This document shows, piece after piece, positions 27,202 through 36,113 of a stretch of 64,000 nucleotides of DNA (position 1 is its first letter; each line of letters opens with the position of its first letter). Made by a program: the position numbers and the translations under genes. The stretch comes from JBGTSJ01 sp041940305. GTDB lineage: Bacteria > Planctomycetota > Planctomycetia > Planctomycetales > Planctomycetaceae. The notes below the pieces were generated by a model. That model was given only the letters and a program-made list of their open reading frames with translations. It did no database searches and was not told the origin of the DNA. The stretch lies in assembly GCA_041940305.1 (NCBI GenBank), contig JBGTSJ010000006.1:62001-126000 (forward strand), read 5' to 3'.

Positions 27202-27230
27202 ACGGTACAAGTCTGTACAGAAGCCGTCAA
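27202..27230 (-). promoter_or_regulatory. Promoter of the MMPL gene with overlapping palindrome
   Basis: On the minus strand TTGACG (27230-27225) and TACCGT (27207-27202) are separated by 17 bp. Within the spacer and -10 lies GTACA-AGTC-TGTAC (27205-27218), a perfect 5-bp inverted repeat. Such a site could be bound by a dimeric repressor, for example of the TetR type that often controls RND/MMPL exporters. No repressor gene is nearby. Confidence 0.5.
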
Positions 27231-27325
27231 CAACCGGGGTTTGGTTCAAACTGCGAAGGCCGGTCGAGTCTGCATTGCGTTCGCAACGGACCGGCTCCTG
27301 ACGCTGCGAACGCCCGGTCATGATC

Positions 27326-27742
27326 TCACTCTCCCGCCAGCGTCAGCACCAGTCGCCGCGATCCGCCGTGGTTGCGGTGCTCGCACAGCGTAATTCCCTG
27401 CCACGTCCCCAGCGTCAGCCGGCCGTCCTTCACCGGAATCGAAACACTGCTTCCCAGGAGCGCCGCCTTGACGTGAGCAGGCATGTCGTCCGGCCCTTCC
27501 ATCGTATGGACGTATGGGAAATCCTCCGGCGCGATGGAATTGAACGACGACTCCAGATCCGTCCGCACGTCCGGGTCCGCGTTCTCGGTGATGGTCAGCG
27601 ACGCCGACGTATGCTGAATGAATACGTGCAGCAGCCCCACGCGGACGTCGGCCAGCTCCGGCAGCGCCGACACGACTTCACGGGTGATGAGATGGAATCC
27701 GCGCGTCCGCGGCGGCAGTGAGAGTTCGCGTTGCGTCCACAT
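27326..27742 (-). CDS. YjbQ-family (UPF0047) protein
   Basis: 138 residues, the normal length for UPF0047/YjbQ. The family signature is complete: GFHLITREV, VGLLHVFIQHTSASLTITENADPDV near 37-60 and the C-terminal LGTWQGITLCEHRNHGGSRRLVLTLAG. Members form trimers and have weak thiamin phosphate synthase activity reported for some, though the physiological role is unsettled. The conserved His in HTSA and the CEHR motif probably hold a metal. It is transcribed on its own, with 193 bp before the MMPL start downstream and 119 bp to the methyltransferase gene upstream. Confidence 0.93.
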   Translation of the reverse strand: MWTQRELSLPPRTRGFHLITREVVSALPELADVRVGLLHVFIQHTSASLTITENADPDVRTDLESSFNSIAPEDFPYVHTMEGPDDMPAHVKAALLGSSVSIPVKDGRLTLGTWQGITLCEHRNHGGSRRLVLTLAGE

Positions 27743-27861
27743 TGAGATGGTCGCTGCTCTGGGGGCTCCGGTTCAATCGAAAAACCTAGCAGTTGTAACG
27801 GCGGCCGTCGATCATCGCTCCTGCGTGAAGCAGACTACGTGAAGTTGGGCCGCCTTCGGGA

Positions 27862-28659
27862 TCAATCATGATTGATCGGTCGGAGGACGGTGCAGTCGAT
27901 CCGGTGCAGCACGGTGAACGTGTCCGGGACGGTCCGCCTGAGCAAATCCGCATGGGCGGCATCGAACCGCGCAACTTCATCCGCAGACAACGCCGCTCCC
28001 ACGCCGCGGCATGCTCGAAACCGTCCGCGCCACGACTCCCGAGTGAACCGAATCGGTGCGTCGAAAACAAACCCTTCGACGCGCTCAAAACGCCCGTTCG
28101 CCCACTGGGGCATGACCGGGATCTCCCCCGACCAGTTCGCCGCGCTCCACTGCGGATTGAACTGCAGCACCAGTTCTTCGCTGCGGCAGGCGATCTCATC
28201 GACTCGCGGCAGCCAGCAGAAGTGCGACAACATCAACACGCCTCCACTCCGAAGCACACGCCGCACCTCGGCAATCGCCCGCTCGAGGTCAAAGTAGAGC
28301 CAGCATTGACTGGCCGTGACGACATCGAACGCTGCGGAAGGCAGTCCTGTGTCCTCGGCCGGGGCGACTCGAAAACCGATGGAAAGGCCGTTGCCGGAGG
28401 CCGTTTCGCGGGCCTGCCGGATCTGACCCTCCGACACATCGACCCCGGTCACCACGCTGCCGCGACAGGCGAAGTTGAGAGCGAGAAACCCAACTCCAGT
28501 CCCCACATCGAGAATCCGCTGACCCGGAACGCCGATCCTGATCTCGGCCAGCCGCTCGTAAAACTCAATGGGATAGTCCGGTCGCCACGCCGCGTAGTCC
28601 TGGGACGTGTGACCCCAGTCGATCACGCGCCCGGCGTCAACCGCAGGCAAACCATGCAT
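27862..28659 (-). CDS. Class I SAM-dependent methyltransferase
   Basis: 265 residues. Motif I is ILDVGTGVGFLALNFA (about 46-61), followed by GVDVSEGQIRQARE (motif II) and a post-I ILE/acidic segment; then VVTASQCWLYFDLERAIAEVRRVLRSGGVLMLSHFCWLP, matching UbiE/ubiquinone-type families. The target cannot be assigned. It is 18 bp from the isomerase gene upstream on the same strand, which suggests cotranscription. The start at 28659 is the first ATG in frame and matches family length. Confidence 0.88.
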   Translation of the reverse strand: MHGLPAVDAGRVIDWGHTSQDYAAWRPDYPIEFYERLAEIRIGVPGQRILDVGTGVGFLALNFACRGSVVTGVDVSEGQIRQARETASGNGLSIGFRVAPAEDTGLPSAAFDVVTASQCWLYFDLERAIAEVRRVLRSGGVLMLSHFCWLPRVDEIACRSEELVLQFNPQWSAANWSGEIPVMPQWANGRFERVEGFVFDAPIRFTRESWRGRFRACRGVGAALSADEVARFDAAHADLLRRTVPDTFTVLHRIDCTVLRPINHD

Positions 28660-28677
28660 AGTGATTCTCGTTCGTCG

Positions 28678-29580
28678 CTATCGTGCCGATCGAATCAATC
28701 GGTGAATCTTCTCCAGGCTGACCTTCGCAGCCGCATCGAGGTTCGCTTCGGCCCCACCGCCCCGCAGCGGAGAACACATTTCATACGCTACGTAACCGTC
28801 AAAGCCGCCGTCGCGCAGACCGGTGAAGAAGGCATCCAGATCAATGAAGCCCTGTCCCAACGGGACAGCCCGCACGGCGTCCGGAAGCTGCCGCTCATAG
28901 TTCACCAGTTCAGACCGGTAATGGAATCGGGGAAGCCGCACGTAATCGGCGAGCGTCGTCTGCACCATCTGCGGCGCCATGCGACGCGCGGACTCGTACA
29001 GATCCCCGCCGGTGAGCGCGACCGACCAGGGATCGAACATCGCCTTCAGATTGGGCCGATCGATGTCGTATAGCAACTCCTCAAACGACTCGACCGTCAG
29101 TCCGATGTCATGATGGTTCTGCAGACCGAGGACGACCCCTTCCGCCGCGGCGGCATCGGCACATTCTCGCAGTGCGGCGACACAGCGGCTCCAGTCGGCC
29201 TGATAATGCTCCGCACTCGTGAAATACCCGCTGAACACGCGGACAATCTTTGCACCGAGGATCCGCGCGATCCGGGCCAGATCGGCGACATAACGCACTT
29301 GCATCTCGACAAATGGGACCTCTGCCGATCCCCGCCCCGCGGTGAAGTCCGTGTATCCGGCAATCGTCGCGATCTCGACTTTGAGTTTCCGGGCCTCATT
29401 GCCGATCGCCTCCAGCGACTCATCGGAAGTGTAGTCGAGCGGCGACAAGTGTGGTCGCTTGCCGCCAATCTCGACCGCCGAATAACCGAGCGATGCCGCT
29501 TTCTCCAGAAATGCCGGCACGTCCAGGCGATGCTGGCCCCAATACCCGGCGTAACTGACGGAGAACAGAGTGGGTGTCAT
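28678..29580 (-). CDS. Sugar phosphate isomerase/epimerase-like TIM barrel (xylose isomerase-like)
   Basis: 300 residues from the ATG at 29580, where TPTLFSVSYAGYWG begins; 31 extra in-frame codons upstream are not family-like. The fold is the AP endonuclease family 2/xylose isomerase-like TIM barrel, with the usual VGLQNHHDI strand (here LGLQNHHDIG), the MFDPWSVAL metal region and a Glu near the end (YVAYEMCSPL). Planctomycete genomes hold dozens of these next to oxidoreductases. The substrate is unknown. It lies 18 bp from the methyltransferase, so the pair may act on one pathway, but this is inference. Confidence 0.87.
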   Translation of the reverse strand: MTPTLFSVSYAGYWGQHRLDVPAFLEKAASLGYSAVEIGGKRPHLSPLDYTSDESLEAIGNEARKLKVEIATIAGYTDFTAGRGSAEVPFVEMQVRYVADLARIARILGAKIVRVFSGYFTSAEHYQADWSRCVAALRECADAAAAEGVVLGLQNHHDIGLTVESFEELLYDIDRPNLKAMFDPWSVALTGGDLYESARRMAPQMVQTTLADYVRLPRFHYRSELVNYERQLPDAVRAVPLGQGFIDLDAFFTGLRDGGFDGYVAYEMCSPLRGGGAEANLDAAAKVSLEKIHRLIRSAR

Positions 29581-29647
29581 AAGAATGCCAGGATGAGCAG
29601 GCGGGCTTCGATTTGCTGCAGTGCTTCGCGGCTCCCGCCGGATGCCA

Positions 29648-29839
29648 TCAGTGGGTGATGTAGTACGCGGCAAACCCGATGAACGTCAGCAGGCACATCA
29701 GTAAAAAGCAGCCGAGCGCGAGGACGCCGCGGAAGATGAACTCGCTCTCCGGCAGAGGTCCCGCCGTGCCGCAATGAGGACAACTGTCGGCCTCACTGCT
29801 GAACAGTTTTCCGCAATCTGGGCAGGGTCGCCGCGACAT
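29648..29839 (-). CDS. Small zinc-ribbon membrane protein
   Basis: 63 residues from the ATG at 29839; 12 upstream in-frame codons are not needed. The protein begins SRRPCPDCGKLF and continues with SCPHCGTAG, a Cys4 zinc ribbon, then ends in one hydrophobic segment (FRGVLALGCFLLMCLLTFIGFAAYY). The small zinc-ribbon plus C-terminal helix arrangement is common in planctomycetes and of unknown role. It may be in the same transcript as the isomerase, 67 bp downstream. Confidence 0.72.
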   Translation of the reverse strand: MSRRPCPDCGKLFSSEADSCPHCGTAGPLPESEFIFRGVLALGCFLLMCLLTFIGFAAYYITH

Positions 29840-29936
29840 GCCCCGATTCTGCCGTGGGCGGAGCGGGATCGCCACTCCACCTCTCCTCAGACGAGCTTCC
29901 CCGCAGACGTCTCGCGAGGCTGCGATCGTTTCCTGC

Positions 29937-29965
29937 TTGCGCGCGGGAGCGGACTGCGGTACAAT
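29937..29965 (+). promoter_or_regulatory. Promoter candidate for the gene at 30016, twin of 31201-31229
   Basis: TTGCGC (29937-29942), a 17-bp spacer and TACAAT (29960-29965), continuing as TTCAG after the hexamer. The -35, spacing, -10 and next four bases are identical to the site at 31201, while the spacer sequences differ. Confidence 0.5.
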
Positions 29966-30015
29966 TCAGTGCTGCTGTGGGTTCGATAGCACCTGCACAG
30001 GAAGGAGAGTTGCCA

Positions 30016-31095
30016 TTGTCGCCCGTCGAATTGGACCGCGCCATCTTCCCGCTGCTCCGTAGGCGCGACGCCGACTTGCGAAGAAGCAGGCGATTGACGG
30101 GACGTCGGCCGGTCGCGATTGCGGGGACGGCTGCGGTCATCGCCGTGCTGGTGTGTCGAGTTGCGTCGGTGACCGCCGACGATGGAGTTCGCGCGGAAAA
30201 GACCGACAGCGCGGCCGCAGCCGAAACGCTTGTACTCCCGGTCGTGGAGGGAGCCGAGTCCCCGCGGGCCGCGGCGGCGAGCAACGCCGGCGACCGCGAG
30301 GTCGCGATGGCGCTGATCGATCCGCACGTCCGACCGTTCTTCGAGACGGAGGTCCTGCTGGAGGACTACATGCTGGAGGTGTTTCTGCTGCGGAACAGGG
30401 CGATGACTGAGAAGCAGCGGGAGTCTCCGTTCAACAACCTGGGAGCGATCCCGGCGGCGTCGGCCGGTCGCGACCTCGTGAGGACCCGCGAAATCGAGAT
30501 CCGCGACGCGTCCCCCGCCTCAACGGGGGAAGACCGCGTCGTGCTGACGGTTGACTTGGTGGTCCGGTCGTGGCATTCGACCCCTGACGATCCGTCCAAT
30601 GACCGTATTCAGACGAACATCCTGGCGGTGCAGCGTGGCGATCGCTGGTATCTGTTCGAGCCGTTCGGGAATCTGGCGATGTGGCTGTTGGAAAGCGACA
30701 GCATCGCCGAAGAGAAAGGGGCCGCCGATCGAAATGAACCCGGAAGTTCAATCCTGAGCAGCGAACGGAGCGAAGGGACGGATGGCGACGAGCGGCTATT
30801 TCGCTTGACCTACCACGTGCCCATCGAAGTCCTGCACGACGAACTGGCGGCGCTAACCCAGACTCCGGAAGCGACCGAGCTGGTTGAGGACGCGCAGTTG
30901 CTGCTGCGATTCCGGGACACGATGGAACACCGCACGACCCGGGGCGACTTCGCCGATCTCGTTGACGTGGACCGCGCGCTCGAACCGGGGGAGCAGGCTT
31001 TCGAGTCGCTGCTCGAGCGCTATGTCCTCCACTATTTGCCGGCGATCAAAGCCACGCATCGCCGGCTGGCGCGGCCGGTTGAAACTCCACCATAG
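30016..31095 (+). CDS. Membrane-anchored or secreted protein of unknown function
   Basis: 359 residues if translation begins at the TTG at 30016, which is preceded by GGAAGGAG at a suitable distance. Longer in-frame readings exist upstream but pass through the promoter candidate. One hydrophobic segment near residues 33-52 (VAIAGTAAVIAVLVCRVASV) could be an anchor or signal. The rest is soluble, acidic and helical, with a region LEVFLLRNRAMTEKQRESPFNNLG and a strand-rich middle (RVVLTVDLVVRSW, ILAVQRGDRWYLFE). No known domain is seen. It is followed by the DUF1549/DUF1553 gene at 31277, with a matching promoter, so the two may be expressed together. Confidence 0.72.
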   Translation: MSPVELDRAIFPLLRRRDADLRRSRRLTGRRPVAIAGTAAVIAVLVCRVASVTADDGVRAEKTDSAAAAETLVLPVVEGAESPRAAAASNAGDREVAMALIDPHVRPFFETEVLLEDYMLEVFLLRNRAMTEKQRESPFNNLGAIPAASAGRDLVRTREIEIRDASPASTGEDRVVLTVDLVVRSWHSTPDDPSNDRIQTNILAVQRGDRWYLFEPFGNLAMWLLESDSIAEEKGAADRNEPGSSILSSERSEGTDGDERLFRLTYHVPIEVLHDELAALTQTPEATELVEDAQLLLRFRDTMEHRTTRGDFADLVDVDRALEPGEQAFESLLERYVLHYLPAIKATHRRLARPVETPP

Positions 31096-31200
31096 CTGCA
31101 CAATTCGACAAACTGCCTGCGCGCGAGAGCCGGTGTCGGGGGGGATATCCGGCTGCACTCGCCGCGGGGGGATGAAAGCGAGGACGCGCAACAGCTCTCC

Positions 31201-31229
31201 TTGCGCCCGGCCTCCCTCTCGTATACAAT
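31201..31229 (+). promoter_or_regulatory. Sigma70-like promoter of the DUF1549/DUF1553 gene
   Basis: TTGCGC at 31201-31206, 17-bp spacer, TACAAT at 31224-31229. It lies 48 bp upstream of the ATG at 31277. The -10 is part of GTATACAATTCAG. Confidence 0.55.
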
Positions 31230-31276
31230 TCAGCATTCGCTGATCTGTTGATCGAAACCGGAATGCAGGGTGTCTG

Positions 31277-34200
31277 ATGATTCGCAGTCGCCGGACAATT
31301 GTTCGACTCGCGGGCGTGCTCGCCATTGTGGGAATGGCCGGAGGTAAGTTGCACGCACAGGATGCGTCTGACGCCGCGTCGCCCGTCGACTTCGACCGCG
31401 ACATTCGCCCGCTGCTCTCCAATTACTGCTTCCAGTGCCACGGCCCCGATGCCGGCACGCGAGAAGCCGATCTGCGGCTCGATACCCGAGCCGGTGTGTT
31501 CGCGGACGGGACCCAGCATCCGGTTGTTGTGCCCGGCGACCCCGATGCCAGCGAATTGCTGCGACGGATCAGCTCCGACGACCCATCAGAGCAGATGCCG
31601 CCGGCCGACTCCGACTATGAGAGGCTGACGCCGGAACAGATCGAACTCGTCCGTCGCTGGATCGCCGAAGGCGCCAACTGGGAAGAACACTGGGCCTTCA
31701 TCACGCCGACACGCCCTGAATTGCCGACAGCGGGAGATTTGGAATGGCCGGTCAACGCCATCGACTTCTTCACACTGGCGAGGATGCGGAACCAAGGCCT
31801 TGTGCCGAACGAGGAAGCCACGAAAGAGACGCTCATCCGCCGCGTCACGCTCGACCTCACCGGGTTGCCGCCGACGATCGAAGAAATCGACGCGTTCCTC
31901 GCCGATGATTCGCCCGACGCCTACGAGCAGGTCGTGGACCGGCTGCTGATGTCGCCCCGCTACGGCGAGCACATGACTCGCTACTGGCTGGACGCCGCCC
32001 GCTACGGCGACACGCACGGATTGCACCTGGACAACATCCGCTCGCTCTGGCCGTACCGCGACTGGTTGATTAATGCCTTCAACGACAACCAGCCGTTTGA
32101 CCAGATGACGATCGAGCAGCTGGCCGGCGACCTGCTCCCCGAAGCGACGCTCGATCAGCGCGTGGCGACCGGTTTCAACCGCTGCAACGTCACGACGAGC
32201 GAAGGCGGCTCGATCGCCGAGGAGTACTACGTCCGCTACACGATCGACCGCGTCGAGACGATGAGCACCGTCTACATGGGGCTCACTCTCGGCTGCGCCG
32301 CCTGCCACGACCACAAGTTTGACCCCGTCACGCAGAAGGAGTTCTACGGGCTGTTCGCGTACTTCAACAGCTTCAACGAGAATCCCATGGACGGTAATGC
32401 GCTGCTGCATGCCCCGTTCATCGAAGTCCCGTCGCCCGAACAGGTGGCGCAGCGCGAATCGCTGCAGACGCAGATCGCGGCGCTCAGCGAAGAGTTCAGC
32501 GCGGCGGTCGCGGCCGTCAACTACACCGATCCGCATGCCGACGCCGATGCCGCCACCCTGGAGCCGCGGGAGTTTGTGTGGATTGACGATGCGGTCCCCC
32601 CCGGAGGGTCGCCGCAGCAGAGCGGACATCCCTGGGAGTTCGTATCGGCGCCCGCCCCGGTCTACGCCGGTCAGTCTGCGACGAAGCGCAAAGCCGAGGG
32701 ACTGGCGCAGCATTTCTTCACCGGAGCGAATCCGACGCTCAGCATCGGCGAGGGAGACCGCCTGTTCTCCTATGTCTATCTCGACCCGGCCGATCCGCCG
32801 AAGGAGATCATGCTGCAGTGGAACGACGGCAGTTGGGAGCATCGCGCGTATTGGGGCGAGAACGTCATCCCTTGGGGCGCTGACGGCCAGCCCAGCCGGT
32901 TCCATGCCGGAGATTTGCCGCCGGCCGGCGAGTGGGTGCGGCTGGAAGTGGAAGCCGCTCAGGTCGGCCTGGCGCCGGGCGCGCAGGTCAATGGCTGGGC
33001 CTTCACCCAGCACGACGGCACCGTTTACTGGGATCACGCAGGCATCGTGACGCGCACGCCGCAGAGCGGGCAATCGTACGACTCGCAACGAATCTGGGAA
33101 CTCGCGATCGGGGCCGGCGCCAACTTGCCGCAGCCCGTGCAGGAGGCACTCAAAGTCGCACCGGCCGAACGCAATGAACAGCAGGCACAGACACTGCGGA
33201 ACCACTTTCTCGAAAACGTCTACCCGGCCAGCCGCGAGCAGCTCGCGCCATTCATTGAACGGCGGACCGCACTGGAAGGAGAGCTTGCCGCGCTCAACGA
33301 ATCGGTCCCCAAGACAATGGTGACCGAGGAACTGCCGGAGCCGAAGGAGGCGTTCGTCCTCAATCGCGGCGAGTACGACAACAAGGGGGAGGCGGTCGAG
33401 CGCCATCTGCCGGCCGTGCTGCCGCCAATGCCGGCCGATGCGCCTGCGAACCGGCTCGGTCTCGCCCGCTGGCTCGTCGATCCGTCGCATCCGCTGACGG
33501 CCCGCGTGACGATGAACCGGTGGTGGCAACGCTACTTCGGCACTGGGATCGTCAAGACCAGCGAGGACTTCGGCATCCAGGGAGAGCTGCCGTCGCATCC
33601 GCTGCTGCTCGACTGGCTCGCGGTTGAATTCATCGAGAGCGGCTGGAATGTCAAAGAGATGCAGAAGCTCATCGTGATGTCGGCCACCTATCGGCAGTCG
33701 GCCCGCGTCACGCCCGGACAGCTCGCGAAGGATCCGTATAACCGGTACCTGTCGCACGGTCCGCGGTTCCGCCTCGACGCCGAAGTGATCCGCGACACTG
33801 CACTGTTCGTCTCCGGTCTGATGGACCCCGAGATCGGCGGCCCGAGTGTGAAGCCGTATCAACCCGGCGGTCTCTGGGAAGCCGTCGGCTACACCGACAG
33901 CAACACGGCCAGATTCTCGCAGGATTCCGGCAGCGATCTGTACCGCCGCAGCATGTACACTTTCTGGAAGCGGACCTCGCATCCGCCATCCATGGCCGTG
34001 CTGGACGCCCCGTCGCGCGAGTCCTGCACCGTCCGCCGGGCCCGGACGAATACCCCGCTGCAGGCGCTGGCGCTGATGAACGACAAGCAGTTTGTCGAGA
34101 CGGCCGCCCACTTCGCCCGCCGTATCATTGCCGAGGGTGGGGACAACGACGCAGCGCGGCTCGCCTACGCCTTCCGCAGCACAACGGCCCGCACGCCGAA

Positions 34201-34417
34201 CGAGCGCGAACTCGCCGTGTTAACGACCGCGCTGGAGCAGCATCGCAACGAGTTCACCGCCGATCCGGCAGCCGCAACCGCGTTTCTCGACTCCGCCACC
34301 ACGCAGCCGGAGCAGGAGGCCGCCGGTCGCGATCCGGCTCTCGATCCAGAACTGGCCGCCTGGACCATGATCGCCAACCTGCTGCTGAACCTTGATGAAA
34401 CCGTGACGAAGGGGTGA
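31277..34417 (+). CDS. PSCyt1-DUF1549-DUF1553 protein (haem c-type planctomycete cytochrome-like)
   Basis: 1046 residues with a signal peptide ending KLHAQ. Domain order: PSCyt1 with a CFQCHG haem-binding motif (Cys51, Cys54, His55); DUF1549 from about 150 to 350, with a second CxxCH-like motif CAACHDHKFDPV near 339; a beta-rich insert at about 430-600 (EFVWIDDAVPPGG to VYWDHAGIVTRTP), possibly concanavalin- or carbohydrate-binding-like; then DUF1553 from about 720 to 960. The family is abundant in planctomycetes, and its biochemical function is unproven; redox or carbohydrate-related roles are proposed. Its stop overlaps a GTG that could start the next frame, and the DUF1501 partner begins at 34465, so the two are one operon. 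Confidence 0.93.
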   Translation: MIRSRRTIVRLAGVLAIVGMAGGKLHAQDASDAASPVDFDRDIRPLLSNYCFQCHGPDAGTREADLRLDTRAGVFADGTQHPVVVPGDPDASELLRRISSDDPSEQMPPADSDYERLTPEQIELVRRWIAEGANWEEHWAFITPTRPELPTAGDLEWPVNAIDFFTLARMRNQGLVPNEEATKETLIRRVTLDLTGLPPTIEEIDAFLADDSPDAYEQVVDRLLMSPRYGEHMTRYWLDAARYGDTHGLHLDNIRSLWPYRDWLINAFNDNQPFDQMTIEQLAGDLLPEATLDQRVATGFNRCNVTTSEGGSIAEEYYVRYTIDRVETMSTVYMGLTLGCAACHDHKFDPVTQKEFYGLFAYFNSFNENPMDGNALLHAPFIEVPSPEQVAQRESLQTQIAALSEEFSAAVAAVNYTDPHADADAATLEPREFVWIDDAVPPGGSPQQSGHPWEFVSAPAPVYAGQSATKRKAEGLAQHFFTGANPTLSIGEGDRLFSYVYLDPADPPKEIMLQWNDGSWEHRAYWGENVIPWGADGQPSRFHAGDLPPAGEWVRLEVEAAQVGLAPGAQVNGWAFTQHDGTVYWDHAGIVTRTPQSGQSYDSQRIWELAIGAGANLPQPVQEALKVAPAERNEQQAQTLRNHFLENVYPASREQLAPFIERRTALEGELAALNESVPKTMVTEELPEPKEAFVLNRGEYDNKGEAVERHLPAVLPPMPADAPANRLGLARWLVDPSHPLTARVTMNRWWQRYFGTGIVKTSEDFGIQGELPSHPLLLDWLAVEFIESGWNVKEMQKLIVMSATYRQSARVTPGQLAKDPYNRYLSHGPRFRLDAEVIRDTALFVSGLMDPEIGGPSVKPYQPGGLWEAVGYTDSNTARFSQDSGSDLYRRSMYTFWKRTSHPPSMAVLDAPSRESCTVRRARTNTPLQALALMNDKQFVETAAHFARRIIAEGGDNDAARLAYAFRSTTARTPNERELAVLTTALEQHRNEFTADPAAATAFLDSATTQPEQEAAGRDPALDPELAAWTMIANLLLNLDETVTKG

Positions 34418-34464
34418 CCTTCCTGACTGCGACGATTCAGGCCAACACAGATATCGAGCCTTCC

Positions 34465-35943
34465 ATGAACCCGCTCCGCGACTACGACCTGCTCACCACC
34501 CGCCGCCAGCTGTTCGGCCGCGCGGCCCTCGGCGTCGGCACGGCCGCGCTGGCGTCACTTTTCTCCCGCGATCTCGCCGCCGCCACCCCGGGTGCCGCGG
34601 CCCGCGAAGATGGCGACTTCGGCAAAGGTGTGCTTGGCGGCACGCACTTCCCGGCCAGGGCCAAGCGGCTGATCTACATCGTCGCCAACGGCGGCCCCTC
34701 GCAGATGGACCTGTTCGACTACAAGCCGCAGATGGACGAGCTGTTCGACACCGACCTGCCCGAAACCATCCGCATGGGGCAGCGGCTCACGACCATGACC
34801 TCCGGCCAGGCCCGCTTCCCCATCGCCCCCTCGAAGTTCAAGTTCGCCCAGTACGGCCAGTCCGGTGCGTGGCTCAGCGAACTGCTCCCGAACCTCACCC
34901 GCGTCGTCGATGACGTCTGCTTCGTCAAGAGCGTCCACACTTCGGCCATCAATCACGACCCGGCCATCACCTTCATTCAGACCGGCGCCGAACGACCCGG
35001 CCGCCCCGCCCTCGGCGCCTGGCTCTCCTACGGTCTCGGCTCGGCCAACGACAGCCTCCCCACCTACGTCGTCCTGCACTCGACCTGGTCGGGACGCCGC
35101 TCCGCCCAGGCTATTTACGAGCGCCTCTGGGGAACCGGGTTCCTCCCCTCGCACCATGCCGGCGTGTCGCTGCGGGCCACGGGAGATCCGGTGCTGTTCC
35201 TCTCCGATCCTCCCGGCGTCTCGCACGAGAACCGCCGTCACATGCTCGATGCGCTCTCGGCACTCAACCAGCAGCAGTTCGAGGCCTTCGGCGACCCGGA
35301 GATCAACACCCGCATCTCACAGTACGAGATGGCTTACAAAATGCAGTTCTCGGTCCCCGAGCTCACCGACTTCTCGCAGGAGAGCCAGGCCACGCTCGAC
35401 CTCTACGGCCCCGACGTCAAGACCCCCGGCACCGTCGCCGCCAACTGCCTCCTCGCCCGCCGCATGGTCGAGCGGAACGTCCGCTACGTGCAGATCTTCC
35501 ACCGCGGCTGGGACCAGCACGGCAATCTTCCCAGCGACCTCGCCGCCCAGTCGGGCGACGTCGACCACGCCCTCACCGGCCTCATCACCGACCTCAAGCA
35601 GCGCGGCATGCTCGAAGACACCCTCGTGATCTTCGGCGGCGAGTTCGGCCGCACCATCTACTGCCAGGGCGGCCTCACCCGCGAGAACTACGGCCGCGAC
35701 CATCACCCCAAATGCTTCACCATGATGCTCGCCGGCGGCGGCATCAAACCGGGACTCACCTACGGACAGACCGACGACTTCAGCTACAACATCACCGAGA
35801 ACCCGGTCCACATCCACGACGTCAACGCCACGCTCCTGCACTGCCTCGGCATCGACCACAAGCGGCTCACCTACCGCTTCCAGGGCCGGGATTTCCGCCT
35901 CACCGACGTCGAAGGGAACGTCGTGCACGACATTCTGGTGTGA
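34465..35943 (+). CDS. DUF1501 protein with Tat signal
   Basis: 492 residues from the ATG at 34465; the upstream in-frame GTG at 34414 gives a non-conserved extension. A twin-arginine signal is present (TTRRQLFGRAALGVGTAALASL), so export is in folded form through the Tat pathway. The DUF1501 domain (a sulfatase/phosphatase-like fold) follows, with MDLFDYKP, VHTSAINHDPAITFIQTGA, YVQIFHRGWDQHGNLPSD, VIFGGEFGRT, and a DHHPKCFTMMLAGGGIKPG end. DUF1501 genes almost always pair with DUF1549/DUF1553 genes, as here. No enzyme activity is established for the pair. Confidence 0.94.
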   Translation: MNPLRDYDLLTTRRQLFGRAALGVGTAALASLFSRDLAAATPGAAAREDGDFGKGVLGGTHFPARAKRLIYIVANGGPSQMDLFDYKPQMDELFDTDLPETIRMGQRLTTMTSGQARFPIAPSKFKFAQYGQSGAWLSELLPNLTRVVDDVCFVKSVHTSAINHDPAITFIQTGAERPGRPALGAWLSYGLGSANDSLPTYVVLHSTWSGRRSAQAIYERLWGTGFLPSHHAGVSLRATGDPVLFLSDPPGVSHENRRHMLDALSALNQQQFEAFGDPEINTRISQYEMAYKMQFSVPELTDFSQESQATLDLYGPDVKTPGTVAANCLLARRMVERNVRYVQIFHRGWDQHGNLPSDLAAQSGDVDHALTGLITDLKQRGMLEDTLVIFGGEFGRTIYCQGGLTRENYGRDHHPKCFTMMLAGGGIKPGLTYGQTDDFSYNITENPVHIHDVNATLLHCLGIDHKRLTYRFQGRDFRLTDVEGNVVHDILV

Positions 35944-35957
35944 GATCAAGGAAGCCC

Positions 35958-36000
35958 GACGCAAAGACGCGGAGGCACAGAGACGCGCAAAGAAGAAAAG
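35958..36000 (+). repeat. Purine-rich dispersed repeat, copy A
   Basis: A 43-bp run beginning GACGCAAAGACGCGGAGGC and ending GAAGAAAAG. It matches copy B (36442-36484, opposite strand) at 33 of 43 positions without gaps. The unit is a loose GA(C/G)NCAAAG-type series. It stands 15 bp after the DUF1501 stop. Confidence 0.72.
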
Positions 36001-36113
36001 TAGGTCAGGCTCCCCTTGAGGGAATCAGCCGGATGGCAGCGTTGACGCACAATAACTGAGGCTCTGCCGGTCGAAACTGCCACCCACGATCAATAGCGTC
36101 CGAGAGATCTCAA

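Noticed and set aside
31586..34111. A continuous minus-strand open frame of 841 codons lying wholly inside the DUF1549/DUF1553 gene.
   Set aside because: It is antisense to a clearly recognisable gene, is rich in Arg, Val, Gly and His as expected from GC-rich antisense, and shows no domain or start signal. Similar long antisense frames occur opposite the kinase (50115-51671) and lpdA (60882-62237).
34414..34464. GTG at 34414 overlapping the stop of the DUF1549/DUF1553 gene, as start of the DUF1501 gene.
   Set aside because: The extension lacks family similarity and would place 17 residues before the Tat signal. The ATG at 34465 fits better, although translational coupling remains possible.
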